This document shows positions 1-11,271 of a stretch of 64,000 nt of DNA, in pieces; position 1 is the first letter of the stretch, and every line of letters starts with the position of its first letter. The notes below the pieces were generated by a model. It was not told the DNA's origin. It saw only the letters and a program-made list of their open reading frames with translations, and did no database searches. The position numbers and the translations under genes are program-made. This DNA comes from Phaseolus vulgaris (taxonomy: Eukaryota; Streptophyta; Magnoliopsida; Fabales; Fabaceae): contig NC_023749.2 in the NCBI RefSeq assembly GCF_000499845.2, positions 26,645,621 to 26,709,620 on the forward strand. The letters run 5' to 3'.

Positions 1-243
1 GAGGGCGCCATGGCATCATCCGACCTGTGCCTTTTGAAGACAAGGTCAGATCCAGTCTCCTCGCCCTTCGAGCCAGTCTCCACCACCACCCCCTTTCGCT
101 TGTCAATACGGGTTGGTTCAGTCGAATCGGGGGCAGAAGTAGTTGGGGAGGAGCGTTTGAAGTTCCCTTGCCAGCAGCAGCAACCCTCCGCTTGGCGAGC
201 AGCTCGGGCAACTTCTTTTTCTTATCTGCATTAATGGTCATGT
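1..243 (-). pseudogene. Antisense-gene relic of T0, start of second coding exon
   Basis: After the acceptor TTTTTGTGCAG (ending at 244) the - strand reads a short segment rich in Lys, Leu, Ala and Pro. It sits where the MLGKGKLAELR segment begins in the other copies. Similarity is weak and the window edge cuts it, so the call rests mainly on position and the shared acceptor. Confidence 0.45.
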
Positions 244-334
244 CTGCACAAAAACATCAACAAGGCATAAGAAGATGGCTCCACACCACAGACAGTTAAT
301 AAACAATGAATAGATAAAAGACAAGAATGGTAAA

Positions 335-1099
335 AGTACCAATATAGTTCTTAAGAGCTTTGGCGCAAAATTCAAGCTTGATCAACTTGGCGGTGTCAAA
401 CACCACTCCCAAGCCTGGGAGTAGTTGACACATCTCACGATCTGGCGGAGTTAGGTCCTCCAGACTCCTTGTCTTTTTTAGTCCAGGCTTATCCACCCGG
501 GGAACCCATCAATGAGGGTGGGGCCGTGGATGCTACAACAGATCTTCAAGAACTTCTTCTTGGATGCTGGAAAAGGGCCAAGAGGGGCCTCCCCGCCAAC
601 CCGTTGAAGCTCAGCCATAACTTCTTTCCCAGGTTCTTGGCCTCGAAAAAATAGAGGAAGACATTGACGGAAGGAGGATGCCCCAGGTAGTTGCAGAGGA
701 TCGTGAAGGCTCACACAAACGCCCAACTGTTGGCATGCAGTTGGGTCGGGACCACGTTGACCTCGGTAAGTAGAGCGCGCTCAAACCCCGTGAAAGGAAG
801 GTGGAGTTTGAGCTGCTTGAAAACTGTGGTGTACATGAAGAAGAAAGGCTCGTTGGGATCCACCCGATCATCAGCGCACACAGGGACCCCTTTCCTGCAA
901 GGGAGGACCTTCAGGTATACGTCAAGCTCTTTCCTGAAGACATGAAATTTCTCCTGGGATTCGCTTTGTTTATATGTATGAATGTCTTCACGGCTGTTCA
1001 CCTGAGAGGTCTCAGCAGGAGGGCTTTAGGAGCCCAGTGGTAAAGGGCTTTGTAGTTAACAAGGGGTGGAGGGTTTGATGTTGTTTTCGTTCTGGCCAT
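335..1099 (-). pseudogene. Antisense-gene relic of T0, first coding exon (Transposase_28-like)
   Basis: The start codon lies at 1099-1097, with N-terminus MARTKTTSNPPP matching the antisense proteins of B and C. The family block with PFTGFERALLTEVNVVPTQL and HANSWAFV is readable at about 1001-711. Further conserved pieces (DGFPGW, KTRSLEDL, LEFCAKALKNYIG) lie in other frames down to 340, so several indels have broken the exon. An intron precedes the start codon (GT at 1329-1328, TTTTTTTAG ending at 1111). A second intron follows the exon (GT at 339-338, GTGCAG ending at 244). It is homologous to 38413-39355; function is lost here. Confidence 0.75.
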
Positions 1100-1646
1100 C
1101 TCGTGAAAAGCTAAAAAAAGAGAAGAGAAAGGAAGAAAATGAGGGTTCAAAAGAAGACGAAGACGCAACCCAGAAAGCCCAGAAAAACAGAGATGCGAAG
1201 CGTAAAACAAGGGAAATGAAAGTGCAGAAAACCTAAAATGCAGAAAACGTAAACAGTCTCAGAACAGTTATAGCATGTTATAGGCAGCGGAATCATAAAG
1301 CAAGAGCAATCGGTGAGTAAAAATCATACCTTTGAATGAGTTGAGGTTTGAAGGTTTGAGTTTTAGAAGCAGAAGAGAGAGTGTTTCGAAGAAATGCTTG
1401 AGAGAAATGTTTGCTTAAGTGAAAGTAATGAAACAATGAAGAAAGTGTAAGTGTTTAAAGGTTTGAACAGTATCCGAAGAAGCACAAGCGCCAACAAGCG
1501 ATAGCCGTTGATCTTGCCACGTGGTCGCTGATTTAAAAAGTGTGGTGAGACATCATTTCGGTGTACTGTTCACGTCCTGTTACCCAGTGCCACGTAGGTC
1601 ACCCAACGCGATAACTTAGTCTCTTCATTGAAACAAGTTACAACTC

Positions 1647-1661
1647 GAAACTGGGGGCCTG
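1647..1661 (+). other. Polypurine tract of T0
   Basis: AAACTGGGGGCCTG lies immediately before the LTR start. The related Tat copies have ACTGGGGGGCTTG-type tracts at the same place. This is the expected priming site for plus-strand DNA synthesis. Confidence 0.7.
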
Positions 1662-1768
1662 TGTCCCGACCAGTCCTCGGTCATCGACTCCAGTCACTGA
1701 CTTCAGACATCGCACACTGGTACCTGATGGTAAAGGTGGGCCCCTGGTACGCCCATCAGCGTGATGGT

Positions 1769-2080
1769 TGTTGAACCAAGTGGTGTTCAAGCTTTGAAGA
1801 ATTCAAACCCTTTGAAGGATGTTGAAGGCTTGGTTGTGCTTGTTGTTGCTGAACTGTCTTAGATACGATATGGGGTAGATTGTTTATGTAATCCACTCTT
1901 GATTGAATCCAAAGCATAGGCATTCTCAATCTTTTTAAAAGAAAAGTGTTTTTCAAACTAAGTGAAAAACAACCGATTGTTTTGTCGAAACAACCGATTG
2001 TTTTATACTTAGGTGTTTTGAGAAAAGATTGTAAACTATTTTTCAAATGGTTGAGCTGTTAAAACCAAAACAACCGATTG
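1769..2080 (+). repeat. Truncated 5' LTR of copia element G
   Basis: It matches the first ~312 bp of the 3' LTR (3705-4016), then switches abruptly to reverse transcriptase coding sequence. The switch occurs at a copy of the CAACCGATTG motif. Confidence 0.88.
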
Positions 2081-3337
2081 GTGAAACCTTTGCTCCTGTT
2101 GCTAGGTTGGAAGCTATGAGGCTGCTGCTGGCTTTTGCTTGTATGAGTGGTTTCAAAGTCTTCCAAATGGATGTCAAGAGTGCCTTCTTAAATGGCTACA
2201 TCAATGAGGAAGTGTATGTGGATAAACCACCGGGTTTTGAAGATCATAAGCATCCCAACCATGTCTTCAAGTTGAAGAAAGCTTTGTATGGACTGAAGCA
2301 AGCTCCAAGGCAATGGTATGAGAGGCTTAGCAACTTTCTGCTATCTAGGGGAATGGTAGACAAGACTCTCTTCATCAAAAAGTCAAATTCAGAAATAATT
2401 CTTGTACAAATCTATGTTGATGACATCATCTTTGGTGCTACACAAGATAGGTTGTGTGAAGAATTTGTGGCTGCAATGAAAGGTGAGTTTGAAATGTCTA
2501 TGATGGGAGAATTTTCTTTCTTTCTTGGATTGCAGGTTAAGCAAACAAAGGATGGGATCTTTCTATGTCAATCAAAGTATTGCAAAGAGATTCTCAAGAA
2601 ATTTGAAATGGAGAGTTGCAAAGGAGCAAGCACTCCAATGCCATCAAGCTGCTACATGGATATTGATTCTGCTGGAAAGAATGTAGATCAAACCAAATAC
2701 AGAGGATTGATTGGCTCCTTGCTATATCTAACAGCTAGTAGGCTGGACATCATGTTTGCAGTGTGTCTATGTGCTAGATATCAAGCAAATCCTAAGGAGT
2801 CACACTTCAAAGCTGCAAAAAGAATTCTGAAATATCTCAAAGGAACATCATCTATTGGGTTATGGTATCCTTCTCACTCTCCAATTCATTTAATTGGTTA
2901 TTCAGATTCTAACTTTGCAGGTTGCAAGCTAGATAGGAAGAGCACAAGTGGGACTTGTCATCTCCTTGGCTCAAGTCTAATCTCATGGCATAGCAAGAAG
3001 CAAGCATGTGTTGCTCTCTCTACTGTTGAGGCTGAGTATATAGCTGTTGGTAGCTGCTGTGCACAGATTTTATGGCTCAAACAACAACTTGCAGACTTTG
3101 GATTAAAGCTCAGCAAAGTTCCTTTGATGTGTGATAACACAAGTGCCATCAAGGACCAAACATATTGAGATAAGGCATCATTTTATCAGGGATCATGTAA
3201 ACAATGGGAACTGTGAAGTAAAGTTTGTGGAGACCAAACTGCAGTTAGCTGACATCTTCACTAAACCACTACCAAAGGAGAGGTTCTTCTTCCTAAGAAA
3301 TGAGTTAGGTATTCTTGATCTCAATAGTCTCTCCTAA
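2081..3337 (+). pseudogene. Copia RT-RNase H remnant of G
   Basis: This is the C-terminal part of a Ty1/copia polyprotein. RT begins at ETFAPVARLEA, followed by FQMDVKSAFLNG, LYGLKQAPRQWYERL and the catalytic YVDDIIFG (about 2413-2436). The RNase H part shows YSDSNFAG, KSTSGTCHLLG and ALSTVEAEYIA. The frame ends at 3168, shortly after CDNTSAIK. The family C-terminus (KHIEIRHHFIRDHV, LADIFTKPLP) continues in another frame from about 3150 to 3337, so a short deletion with frameshift lies near 3150. The open frame begins in LTR-derived sequence at 2047, giving a meaningless N-terminus. It cannot make an active enzyme. Confidence 0.9.
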
Positions 3338-3474
3338 ATCTGCTTTGTTACAGTTAAAGTCTTTTTGTGAAGACAAATAGGGGGAGAATTAATTGGTCTT
3401 GTGAATCCTTATCTGAAATTGTTTAAAAATGTTAAAATCTCTTATATAAATATGGTTTCTGCTGTTGCTGATAG

Positions 3475-3553
3475 AAACAACCGATTGTTTCGAATAAACA
3501 ACCGATTGTTTCGAATAAACAACCGATTGTTTCGAATAAACAACCGATTGTTT
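3475..3553 (+). repeat. Four-copy 21-bp tandem repeat with CAACCGATTG core
   Basis: CCGATTG recurs at 3481, 3502, 3523 and 3544, exactly 21 bp apart, each followed by TTTCGAATAAA or a variant. It lies in the 3' untranslated part of G, between the pol end and the polypurine tract. The same core occurs several more times in the LTRs. Confidence 0.9.
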
Positions 3554-3691
3554 ATCAAGTTTTATGCTTTGAATGTATAAAATTCTGACCTGCTGCTGTA
3601 AGAAGCATTGGATAGTATATATGCTACTTTTGCAGGTACTGCTTCAGATTCAATCAGATCAAACACAAGCACCAGGGATTTGTCTTCATCA

Positions 3692-3704
3692 AATAGGGGG
3701 AGAT
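3692..3704 (+). other. Polypurine tract of copia element G
   Basis: AATAGGGGGAGAT sits directly before the 3' LTR start TGTTGAACC. A similar AATAGGGGGAGA tract is at 3378-3389, upstream of the 21-bp repeat. Confidence 0.75.
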
Positions 3705-4841
3705 TGTTGAACCAAGTGGTGTTCAAGCTTTGAAGAATCCAAACCTTTTGAAGGATGTTGAAGGTTTGGCTGTGCTTGCTGTTGTTGAGCTGTCTTAGAT
3801 AGGATCTGGGGTAGATTGTTTATGTAATCCACTCTTGATTGAATCCAAAGCATAGGCATTCTCAATCTTTTTAAAGGAAAAGTGTTTTTTACACTAAGTG
3901 AAAAACAACCGATTGTTTTGTCGAAATAACCGATTGTTTTATACTTAGGTGTTTTGAGAAAAGATTGAAAATTGTTTTTCAAATGGTTTATCTGTTAAAA
4001 CCAAAACAACCGATTGATTCGAGGAAACAACCGATTGTTTGTTTTGGTACCATAACAGAAAAGTGGTTTTTGCTTTGACTGAGCTTTAAATGATTCTAAC
4101 TGATTACGCTCCAGTCTTTAATGCTTTGACCAATCTTTTAAATGCAATGAATAAGTTTGTTAAGATTTGATAACAAACAATATCTTTGAATATATTCAGA
4201 AAAACATATTTGAGTAACAATTAACACAAGCTTTTGAGTTTTCCAAAGAGTTGAGATTGCTTAGAGATTGAGATTGATCAAAGTGTGTGAGATAGAATTT
4301 CTTCTTGTATTGATTTCATATTTGCTTTTGTAACAAGTGTAATCCTTGTATTCTGTTGAACAAGTTTCTTCTATGTGTTTGCTGAGAAGTGCTATGTGTT
4401 CTTGAGGGGATCAAGATCAGCATTCTTAGTGTTGGTGTGTTGGCCAAGAGAAGTGTGTGTCTTGAGGGGATCAAGGTCACTTTCTTGGTTGTGTTGTAAG
4501 TGATCTAGGTTTGATTGCTTAGTGGAATTCCTCAGTGGTTTCTGAGAAGACTGGATGTAGCTCTGGGTTTAGAGTGAACCAGTATAAATCTCTGTGTGCA
4601 TTCTCTCTCTCCTTTAACTTTTTAAATTTAGTTTTGATATTTGTATACTGGCATAAACAACCGATTGTTTCTGCGAAACAACCAATTGTTTTGCTGGTGT
4701 TGTGCTATTAGCTTTGTGTTTTGAAAAACTGATTTCTTTATCAAGATATTCTCGAAGTAATTTCATTCAAGGCTTAAAATTGTTTGAAATCTCTCTTTAA
4801 ACCATTCATCCCCTCTCTATTTAAAGCCATATATTCTAACA
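3705..4841 (+). repeat. 3' LTR of copia element G
   Basis: 1137 bp with TG...CA ends and ATGGT target duplication immediately after. It carries CAACCGATTG-type motifs near 3905, 4003, 4026 and 4657. Solo LTR E (35934-53803) and LTR F (54535-55655) are diverged relatives. Confidence 0.9.
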
Positions 4842-5353
4842 ATGGTCAGTCTTCGGACATCGGTACAACAGACCCCGATGTTGGAGATCGACATCGGACC
4901 TCGCCAACGGAGGGAGAGATCGGACATCGACGGTCTGAACGTTGTATTAGGCCACTTAAAGTGGGCCCTAGAAATATACTAAGTTATCAGTTAAAAGCAT
5001 CAGATACGAGGAAAGCCTAAGTCATGAGGGATCCATGCAAGTGGTGTGTATAGCGTATTAAGGCGCGGCACAAGTGAATAACTTCTGGAAGCACTGAGGC
5101 CCATTAGGGTTAGGGTTTCGAAAGGAAGTTACATGCATGGCACGTGAATACTTAGGGCACCCACACGACAGATGGCCCCAGAGGCTAGTGCACAAGTTGG
5201 TATCCAGGCGACCACTTAGTTAGTCGTTGCACTCCAGGTAAGGGAAGTTCTATGTGCCAGATACGCTAAGATTTTGTAAATAGCGGTGCAAGGACGTTCC
5301 CCAAGAAACCCTAGACAAGGGTAACAACACAAAGGTAAACCATAGTTTCAACC

Positions 5354-5361
5354 TATATAAA
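5354..5361 (+). promoter_or_regulatory. TATA box in T0 LTR
   Basis: TATATAAA lies about 240 bp before the LTR end, a position compatible with the U3/R promoter of a plant gypsy LTR. Inferred from sequence only. Confidence 0.5.
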
Positions 5362-5593
5362 GGGTGCTAAGAACCCTAGCAAGGTACACAATTTCTAAGA
5401 CTGAAACTACTTTATACACTTGGTGTTTCTTTGCCTTTATATTGACTTGAACGTCGAAGTGCAAAGCCGTGAAAGTCCCCTTTGTCTTTGCAGATAAGAG
5501 ATTCTTTGATCACAATCGTTCGAATCTAAGGTGAAGATAGGAGGGACAGTGGTTGTCGTTCGAGTCAACCTACGAAGCGAGCCAACCGGCAGG

Positions 5594-6878
5594 AAAAAAA
5601 AGCAACCAAACACATTTCAATTAATTGGGAAATTCTCCTTCATATAAATTTTGACTAAAATAACATATTTAGGTTTTTTTTGTCATTTTTTTTCCAATAA
5701 TGTACTGTGTCATATATCTAATTTATAAAGCATATTGCGTTAAATAATTATTTAAATAGTACGGTTTATTGTAGTGATTCAGAATTTAATTTCATTCTGA
5801 ACATGATTTTATTATTTTTGTTTATATTTAAAAATAATTGATGATTTTTTATTTTTGAAAAAATAAAAAAAAAAATGGATTGAAAACTAATTTCTCAAAA
5901 AATATTAAAATAATAATTATATAGAACATAATAATTTAGGAAAATAATTATTTGAAGAAATAATTATTTATAAAAGATATATTGTAAGCAACAAGAGATG
6001 TAAATACGAATTTTTTTTTAACAAAATTAAGGCTTATAAATTTTGAATAATTTATCTTTGAAAATTTGATTTGAAAATTTCATAAAGAAAAGAAAATAAA
6101 AAATTATGAAAAATATTTCATATAATTTAAATTATTAATTTTTTTAATACTAAATATAATGATTAAAATATTTATAACTGTAATAAATATTTTTTAAAAT
6201 AAAATATTCATAAAAAAGTAATAATTTATAAAATTAACTTTTAAATAAACATTTCTTAATATAATTAGTTTTCTAAATTTTTATTTTTAAATATACTTAT
6301 TTTTCTAAAATATTATTTATTAATATAAGTACCTTTAAAATTTTACTTTTTAAAATATACATTTTCTACAAATTTATTTAAAATATTTGTTTTTCAAGAT
6401 ATTATTTTTAAATTGTTTTTCCTTCATTTTTATATAAAAATAATAATATCAAGTTCAAAATGGAACCAAATACTGAATTACTATTTGAATAATAATTAAA
6501 AAAGTATGATATTTGAATAAATATTTGATATAATATAATAGTAGAAGAAGTAAATAGTCAAAATATGCTATTTTGGTAAAAATTTATGATTAAGATGTTT
6601 GATAATCAGAACGACCCGAATAATCAACTCGTTTCCCAAGTAGGGTCTCGCGAAATCTTCCCTCTTAATATGATGTTAAAAATTGATATGAAAATTAACA
6701 TTCCACCTCAAAGGCAATATATATTATCATCTAACAAATGAAATAAAACGTATAATTTTAAAAGTTAGGAAACTATAAGATATCATAATTAAAAAATGAA
6801 AATACCAATGGGATATATTATAAAGAAAAATAAAAGTGCAACTCCACATAAAAAGCAACCAAAAGCATGAATGGTACC
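5594..6878. other. AT-rich host DNA between T0 and element A
   Basis: Very AT-rich sequence with long A and T runs and no supportable gene. Its first ~640 bp are repeated at 35285-35891. The last five bases (GTACC) are the target duplication of A, so this stretch was once contiguous with 33911 onward. Confidence 0.7.
5598..6237 (+). repeat. AT-rich direct repeat, copy 1
   Basis: Starts AAAAGCAACCAAACACAT and stays alignable, with small indels, to 35285-35891, ending at ATAAAAAAGTAATAATTT. No TG...CA ends or coding sequence were seen, so the repeat class is unknown. Confidence 0.75.
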
Positions 6879-7163
6879 TGATCCTGCCAGTTGACTTAGT
6901 GCAAGAGCGTTGCCTCGTCACAGTCTTCCTCACCAGCTTGTCACCACGTGCCCTCCAAGTCCGCACAGCAGATAGCCTCTCTGAGAACCTGAAAAACACA
7001 CAGTGGTACCTCTGCGGCCGGTGGCGCTCCGACGCTCAAGTCAGTGACAAGAACCCCAAAAAACTAAGAGAAAATAGGCTCTGTAGGACCGTACTAAAGG
7101 CACACAACCCTAGCAGAATGAGCCGTAATGAAAAACGTACCTCTGCAAATTCTGTTAAGGTTA

Positions 7164-7172
7164 CCTTTATAG
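7164..7172 (-). promoter_or_regulatory. TATA box of element A LTR
   Basis: CTATAAAGG on the - strand; the equivalent in the 5' LTR is at 31043-31051. It places U3 to the right (higher coordinates), where the G-box cluster and the amplified segment lie. Confidence 0.55.
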
Positions 7173-7233
7173 CTAGGTTTCTTCTCTCTCCAGGCCGTTA
7201 TGCTTTTGGACGCATGGCTCGCATCCAGCCCTG

Positions 7234-7392
7234 CACGTGTCGCCATCTGGGCTGGGATAGCAGGTAGCGCCCAGCCCTACACGTGTCGTCATCTAAGCTA
7301 GGACAACTTGAGCGTCATTTCTCTATTGCACCTAACCCTACACGTGTCTTTATCTAGGTTGGAGTAACTGGTGACATCCAACCCTACACGTG
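7234..7392. promoter_or_regulatory. Cluster of four G-boxes in U3 of element A
   Basis: CACGTG occurs at 7234, 7280, 7341 and 7387 (spacing 46, 61, 46), each within a CCCTACACGTGTC-type repeat followed by ATCT and a GG-rich stretch. CACGTG cores are classical bZIP/bHLH sites and resemble ABA-response elements. The motif is visible; its binding and function are inferred. Confidence 0.6.
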
Positions 7393-8070
7393 TCGTCATC
7401 TGGATTGGGGCAACTTGAACGTTATTTCTGTGTAGTAACCAGCCGCACAGCTAAGTCCTCTACTCAAGGGGCAAGCTAGCGCACAATGCGCTGTGAAACA
7501 TCACCTGACAAGGCGAGTATCGGATGCAACAAAGTGCATCATCTCTGTGATATCGCTCGTCGCAAGCGGCACCCTTCTTATTGCTACGTCGTGCATGTTC
7601 TAGCTGGGGAAACCTTGCCACCAACGAATGTCCACTCTGGGAATCCTGTCATCGATGAGCAAGGTGTTCCCCCCAACCCATTCGACCTTCATGCCCTATG
7701 CTGGCGCAAAAATCATCTTGCTGAACTTATACGCTTGAAATTACTCTTCTGAGCCTCCAACAGCTTTAACTAAGTTTACCGAGGGATCCGGCGATGTGCT
7801 TCTTGTGGCGGTGTGCAAACCACCCGATCTCCTAGCATTCCCTGGCGATCTCTCACCATCTGATCTCCTAGCACTCCCATACGGCGACTGTGACGTAACT
7901 CTGATGACCGCCGGTTGCGCACACTAGAGATCGGAGAACGCCAATTCTGCGTTCGGCAACTATGCTCACTTCTGAGCCATTCATCTCTTCTAGCCTACGT
8001 GTTCCACTGAGCACGCCCCACCGGGGCACGCGCAAGACACTTCATCACACCCGATGACCTGGTCGGTACA

Positions 8071-8090
8071 CAAGCCCCCCAGTCTCGAGC
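8071..8090 (-). other. Polypurine tract of element A
   Basis: On the - strand ACTGGGGGGCTTG abuts the LTR start TGTACCGACC. This marks the left LTR as the 3' LTR. Confidence 0.8.
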
Positions 8091-8648
8091 TGCGACTTGT
8101 TCAGCGAGGAGACTAAAGAGGTTTAAATCCGGCGGCTTACGTGGCTTTGCGCGTTGGCGCTAAAACTATTTACTGACTTGACATTTCACCATTTCCTTCG
8201 ATCATTCGACACGTGGACCCATCGACGGCCATTGTTCGCTGTCGTTTGCGCTTCCTACAACGTTCGAAACCCTTAAACCCTTCGCGTTATTCACTGTTTC
8301 ATTATCTTTCTTCATCTTCAAGCATTCTGAACTCTCTCTCTGCGAACTACGAAACCTACGTCCCCTTCAATCTTCAATTTCCTTCAACACTCATCCGATC
8401 ATCAAAAGGTAACTCTTTTACTCCTTCTACTGATATTTGCTGCATTTTAATCGGTTTGTATCATCCATTAACTGTCTGGAGCATACGTTGTGGGTTGTTT
8501 CTCTTTTTTCTCGTAACTTAGAGTTTCGTTCTCGATAGCGTCTTCCCCAGCGAACTCTCACTCGTTCATTCTGCCTTCTTCGTCTTCGATCGAGTCATTC
8601 TCTTGCTATCCTCATTTCCTCCATTTTCTTTCCTTTGCAGTTCCTGCG

Positions 8649-11152
8649 ATGGCTCAGACAAAGTCCACCGCTAACCCTCCTTCCTCATCGCGAAACCCTC
8701 CTCCCAATACTCGTAGGGTTACCACTGGGACAAACCCTCCACCAACACGCAACCCCCCACGAGCCTCTGGTGCTCCTTCCTCACAGGCTTAGAGGCCTGC
8801 CTCATCCCATGCGAATCTTACCCAGGCAACTCCACCACAGGCCGGGGGAGTCTCCCTTCCTTCATAAGACTACAAAGAGCTCTACCCTTGGGCCTCCCTG
8901 ATTCTACTGAAGGAAATTTCATCGATAAATACTGAGGTAGGGGTACATCGACTGAGGAAAGGGGATCAATCTGACCTTTCATTTCACAAGGAGCACGACA
9001 ACAAAGTGACAGTGCTGCCTTGCCTCCCTGGAGAACCGATCTGTGTGGACGATAGGAGGAGCAATGGCGAGTTGTTCTGCTTCATCTACGCCACACTGTT
9101 TAAGAAAGTGAAACTTAGGTTTCCTTTCACTCGCTTCGAGAGGGAGCTGTTAACCGAGATCAACATCGTCCCTGCCCAGCTCCATCCCAACAGCTGGGCA
9201 TTCGTGAGGGCGTTCCAAATCCTTTGCACGCACTTGGGGCTACCGGCTTCGGTGGAAGTCTTCCTCTGTTTATTCGAGGCAAAGAATCCTGGAGATCGCC
9301 CCTGGGTCAGCCTGAATGGGATTGCTGGGAGGTCAATCCTCTCCATCTTCCAGCAATCCTACAAAGACTGGAAGGGGAAGTTCGTCAAGGTGTGCCAGAA
9401 CGATCAAGACCCTTCACTGCTTGATGGCTTCCCCTTGTATTGGGTAAACAAGGCGCACAAGGACTCCAAAGACAACTTCAGGAGACCAAGAAGTTCTGAC
9501 AACATGGGGGAGCTGGACAAAGACCTTTGTCTCTTCTGGAAGAGTGTGGCTTCTGCCAACATCACCTTCCCCACTGCTCAGATAATCTCCTTTGAATTCC
9601 TTGAGGACCAACTCGAAATGTACATAGGTTAGCCCCTTTCCCAACACCAAAACTCTCACTTCGTGTTAAAACTGACTTAGCATTTTTACCATTCTGTCTC
9701 TGGCATTCCATTATTCTGTATTGGCCTTGATCATTCATCCATGTGCTATTCGCTTATGTTATCTCTGTATGTATATACTTGCATGTTATGCTTCCGCTTT
9801 GGTTACTCATCTATTTTTACCTTGTGCAGACGCAATGTTGGGCAAAGGAAAACTGGCTGAAATGAGGGCGATCGCCCGATCCCACAAACTCGCGGTGGGC
9901 TCTCAAATGATCTCGAACTCTGTTTGCGGAGATCGCCGCCGCCGAGGGCCAATCCCCACCAGTTGGTCCACCCACTGCTGCCGCTCTTCCAGCCCCCCAA
10001 CGCAAAAAACTACCTCTTAGGAAGACATAAAGGAAAGCCCCCAGGGTAGTATCTGACGAAGAGGCGGATGAAAGCACCGAGGACAGGCTAATCTGCAAAA
10101 GGCAAAGGGTGGCGGTGACCGAGCCCCCAGCAATTGAGAGCGCCGCTCCAAACTTTATCGAGAACCCCCCCAGTGCCTCCACACCATTCGAGTCCGCTGG
10201 GGATGTTCTTGTTTCAAACGCTTCAGTTGCTGAGGCCGCTCCTGAGCAACTTGCTGATACGCAAGCCTCCTCACAAGCTGCCGAGAAGCTGCCTGCCTCA
10301 CCACCACGCCTCGAAGCTCCCCCCGCCGTCCAACCTTGTGAGGGTGGTGGTGAACACCAACCTTCGCCTCCACTAGCAACCTCAAGCCTCCCAGCCGCTC
10401 TTCAAGAAGCTTTGAAGTCCTTCACCGTGCGCCTAAGTGCCATGGTTGACAATTGTCTTCCCCAAATCGTCGGCGAAGGGCTCAAGGACTCCTTGGAGAA
10501 GTTTGAGCTCGACAATCGGATCAACCAGGAGGTGGCAAGCACCGCGAAAGCTGAAGCCGAAAAGGCCAAGTGCGATATGATGATGCAAGGCTTGGAGTTT
10601 TCGCGAGTTGAAAACGCCCTCAAGGACGAGCTCCAGAGCGTGCGGCAAGACAACAAAGAGCTGCGCAAGAAGCTTCATGACAAACTCCAAGGCGCCGTCG
10701 AGCTGGAGAGCAAGATCGTCCCTCTGAGGGAAAAAATTGCCGCGCTGGAGGAGGCAAAGAAGACTGACGCTAAGAAGATGGCCAACCTGGAGAAGAGGTC
10801 AATCGAGAGAGAGACCCTTCTGGGAAAGGTTGAGCAAGATCGGGATAAGGCCTCCCAGGAACTTAGTGAAACTGCTGCTGAGCTTGCTCGAGTTCGCGAG
10901 GAGAACAGCGGGCTCAAGAAGAAGGCCAACGAGCTCGAGCTTGAAGTCACCCAGGTTCGTGAAGAGAACAGTGGGTTCAAGACGAAGATCGACGAGCTTC
11001 TGCTTGAGGCTGCCCAGGTTCTAACTTCCGGCTTTGGCGTTGCTTTAGAGCAGTTTGCTTGCAAATATCCTGACCTCGATCTTTCTGAGTTCTCAGTGTA
11101 CAACGAGGTGGTGGACGACAAGATCGTGCCCCCGATTGACTTATCTCCTTGA
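8649..11152 (+). pseudogene. Antisense gene of element A (broken)
   Basis: Two coding exons, 8649-9627 and 9830-11152, run opposite to gag-pol. Exon 1 begins ATGGCTCAGACA just after a TTTCCTTTGCAG acceptor (5'-UTR intron 8409-8640). It has in-frame stops at 8790 (TAG) and 8865 (TAA), then is open through the Transposase_28-like region (LFKKVKLRFPFTRFEREL, HPNSWAFVRAFQ, SLNGIAGRSILSIFQQSY). The coding intron 9628-9829 has GT and GTGCAG ends. Exon 2 starts AMLGKGKLAEMRAIARSH, shifts frame near 9930, and is open from 10109 as a Pro/Ala-rich linker, a coiled coil and the C-terminus YPDLDLSEFSVYNEVVDDKI. Total exon length is not a multiple of three, confirming a net frameshift. Confidence 0.85.
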
Positions 11153-11221
11153 AAACTCTTATGCTTTACCATGGTCTGTAATAATTTTCATTTTGTTCGA
11201 ACTGTTCGATGCTCGTGTGCA

Positions 11222-11230
11222 CATATATGC

Positions 11231-11271
<41 letters not shown>
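11222..11271. repeat. (TA)n microsatellite
   Basis: A nearly pure AT dinucleotide run just downstream of A's antisense gene. Not present at the matching place in B or C. Confidence 0.9.

Larger units (their letters stand above)
1..1661 (+). mobile_element. 3' internal region of Tat-type Ty3/gypsy element T0 (left part outside window)
   Basis: The segment ends in a polypurine tract directly before an LTR starting TGTCCCGACC, so the element reads on the + strand and its gag-pol lies beyond the left edge. The only coding remains are on the - strand and match the antisense gene of elements A, B and C. The body is degenerate, with several frame changes. No gag, RT or integrase sequence from T0 is in the window. 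Confidence 0.8.
1769..4841 (+). mobile_element. Deleted Ty1/copia (SIRE-like) retrotransposon G
   Basis: The element starts TGTTGAACC and ends CTAACA, flanked by ATGGT at 1764-1768 and 4842-4846. It has a truncated 5' LTR (1769 to about 2080), an RT-RNaseH remnant, a 3' untranslated region with a 21-bp repeat, a polypurine tract and a full 3' LTR. Gag, protease, integrase, PBS and the rest of the 5' LTR are gone. The shared 312 bp of the two LTRs differ at roughly 19 sites by hand count, clearly older than B, C or D. Confidence 0.9.
1662..5593 (+). repeat. 3' LTR of T0, split by copia element G
   Basis: The LTR runs 1662-1768 and resumes at 4847, ending near 5593 in CCAACCGGCAGG; about 854 bp without the insertion. 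The ending resembles the GGCAGGATCA terminus of B but lacks its last bases, so the exact end is uncertain. A TATA box is at 5354. AT-rich host-like sequence follows directly. The other LTR and the target duplication are outside the window. Confidence 0.75.
6879..8070 (-). repeat. 3' LTR of element A
   Basis: 1192 bp, TG...CA on either strand, preceded by GTACC. It holds a single copy of the U3 segment that is amplified in the 5' LTR. It differs only slightly from the matching parts of 30760-33905. Confidence 0.93.

Noticed and set aside
6836..7267. 143-codon ORF overlapping A's 3' LTR
   Set aside because: Starts in host sequence and runs antisense through the LTR; not kept as an ORF in the 5' LTR copy.
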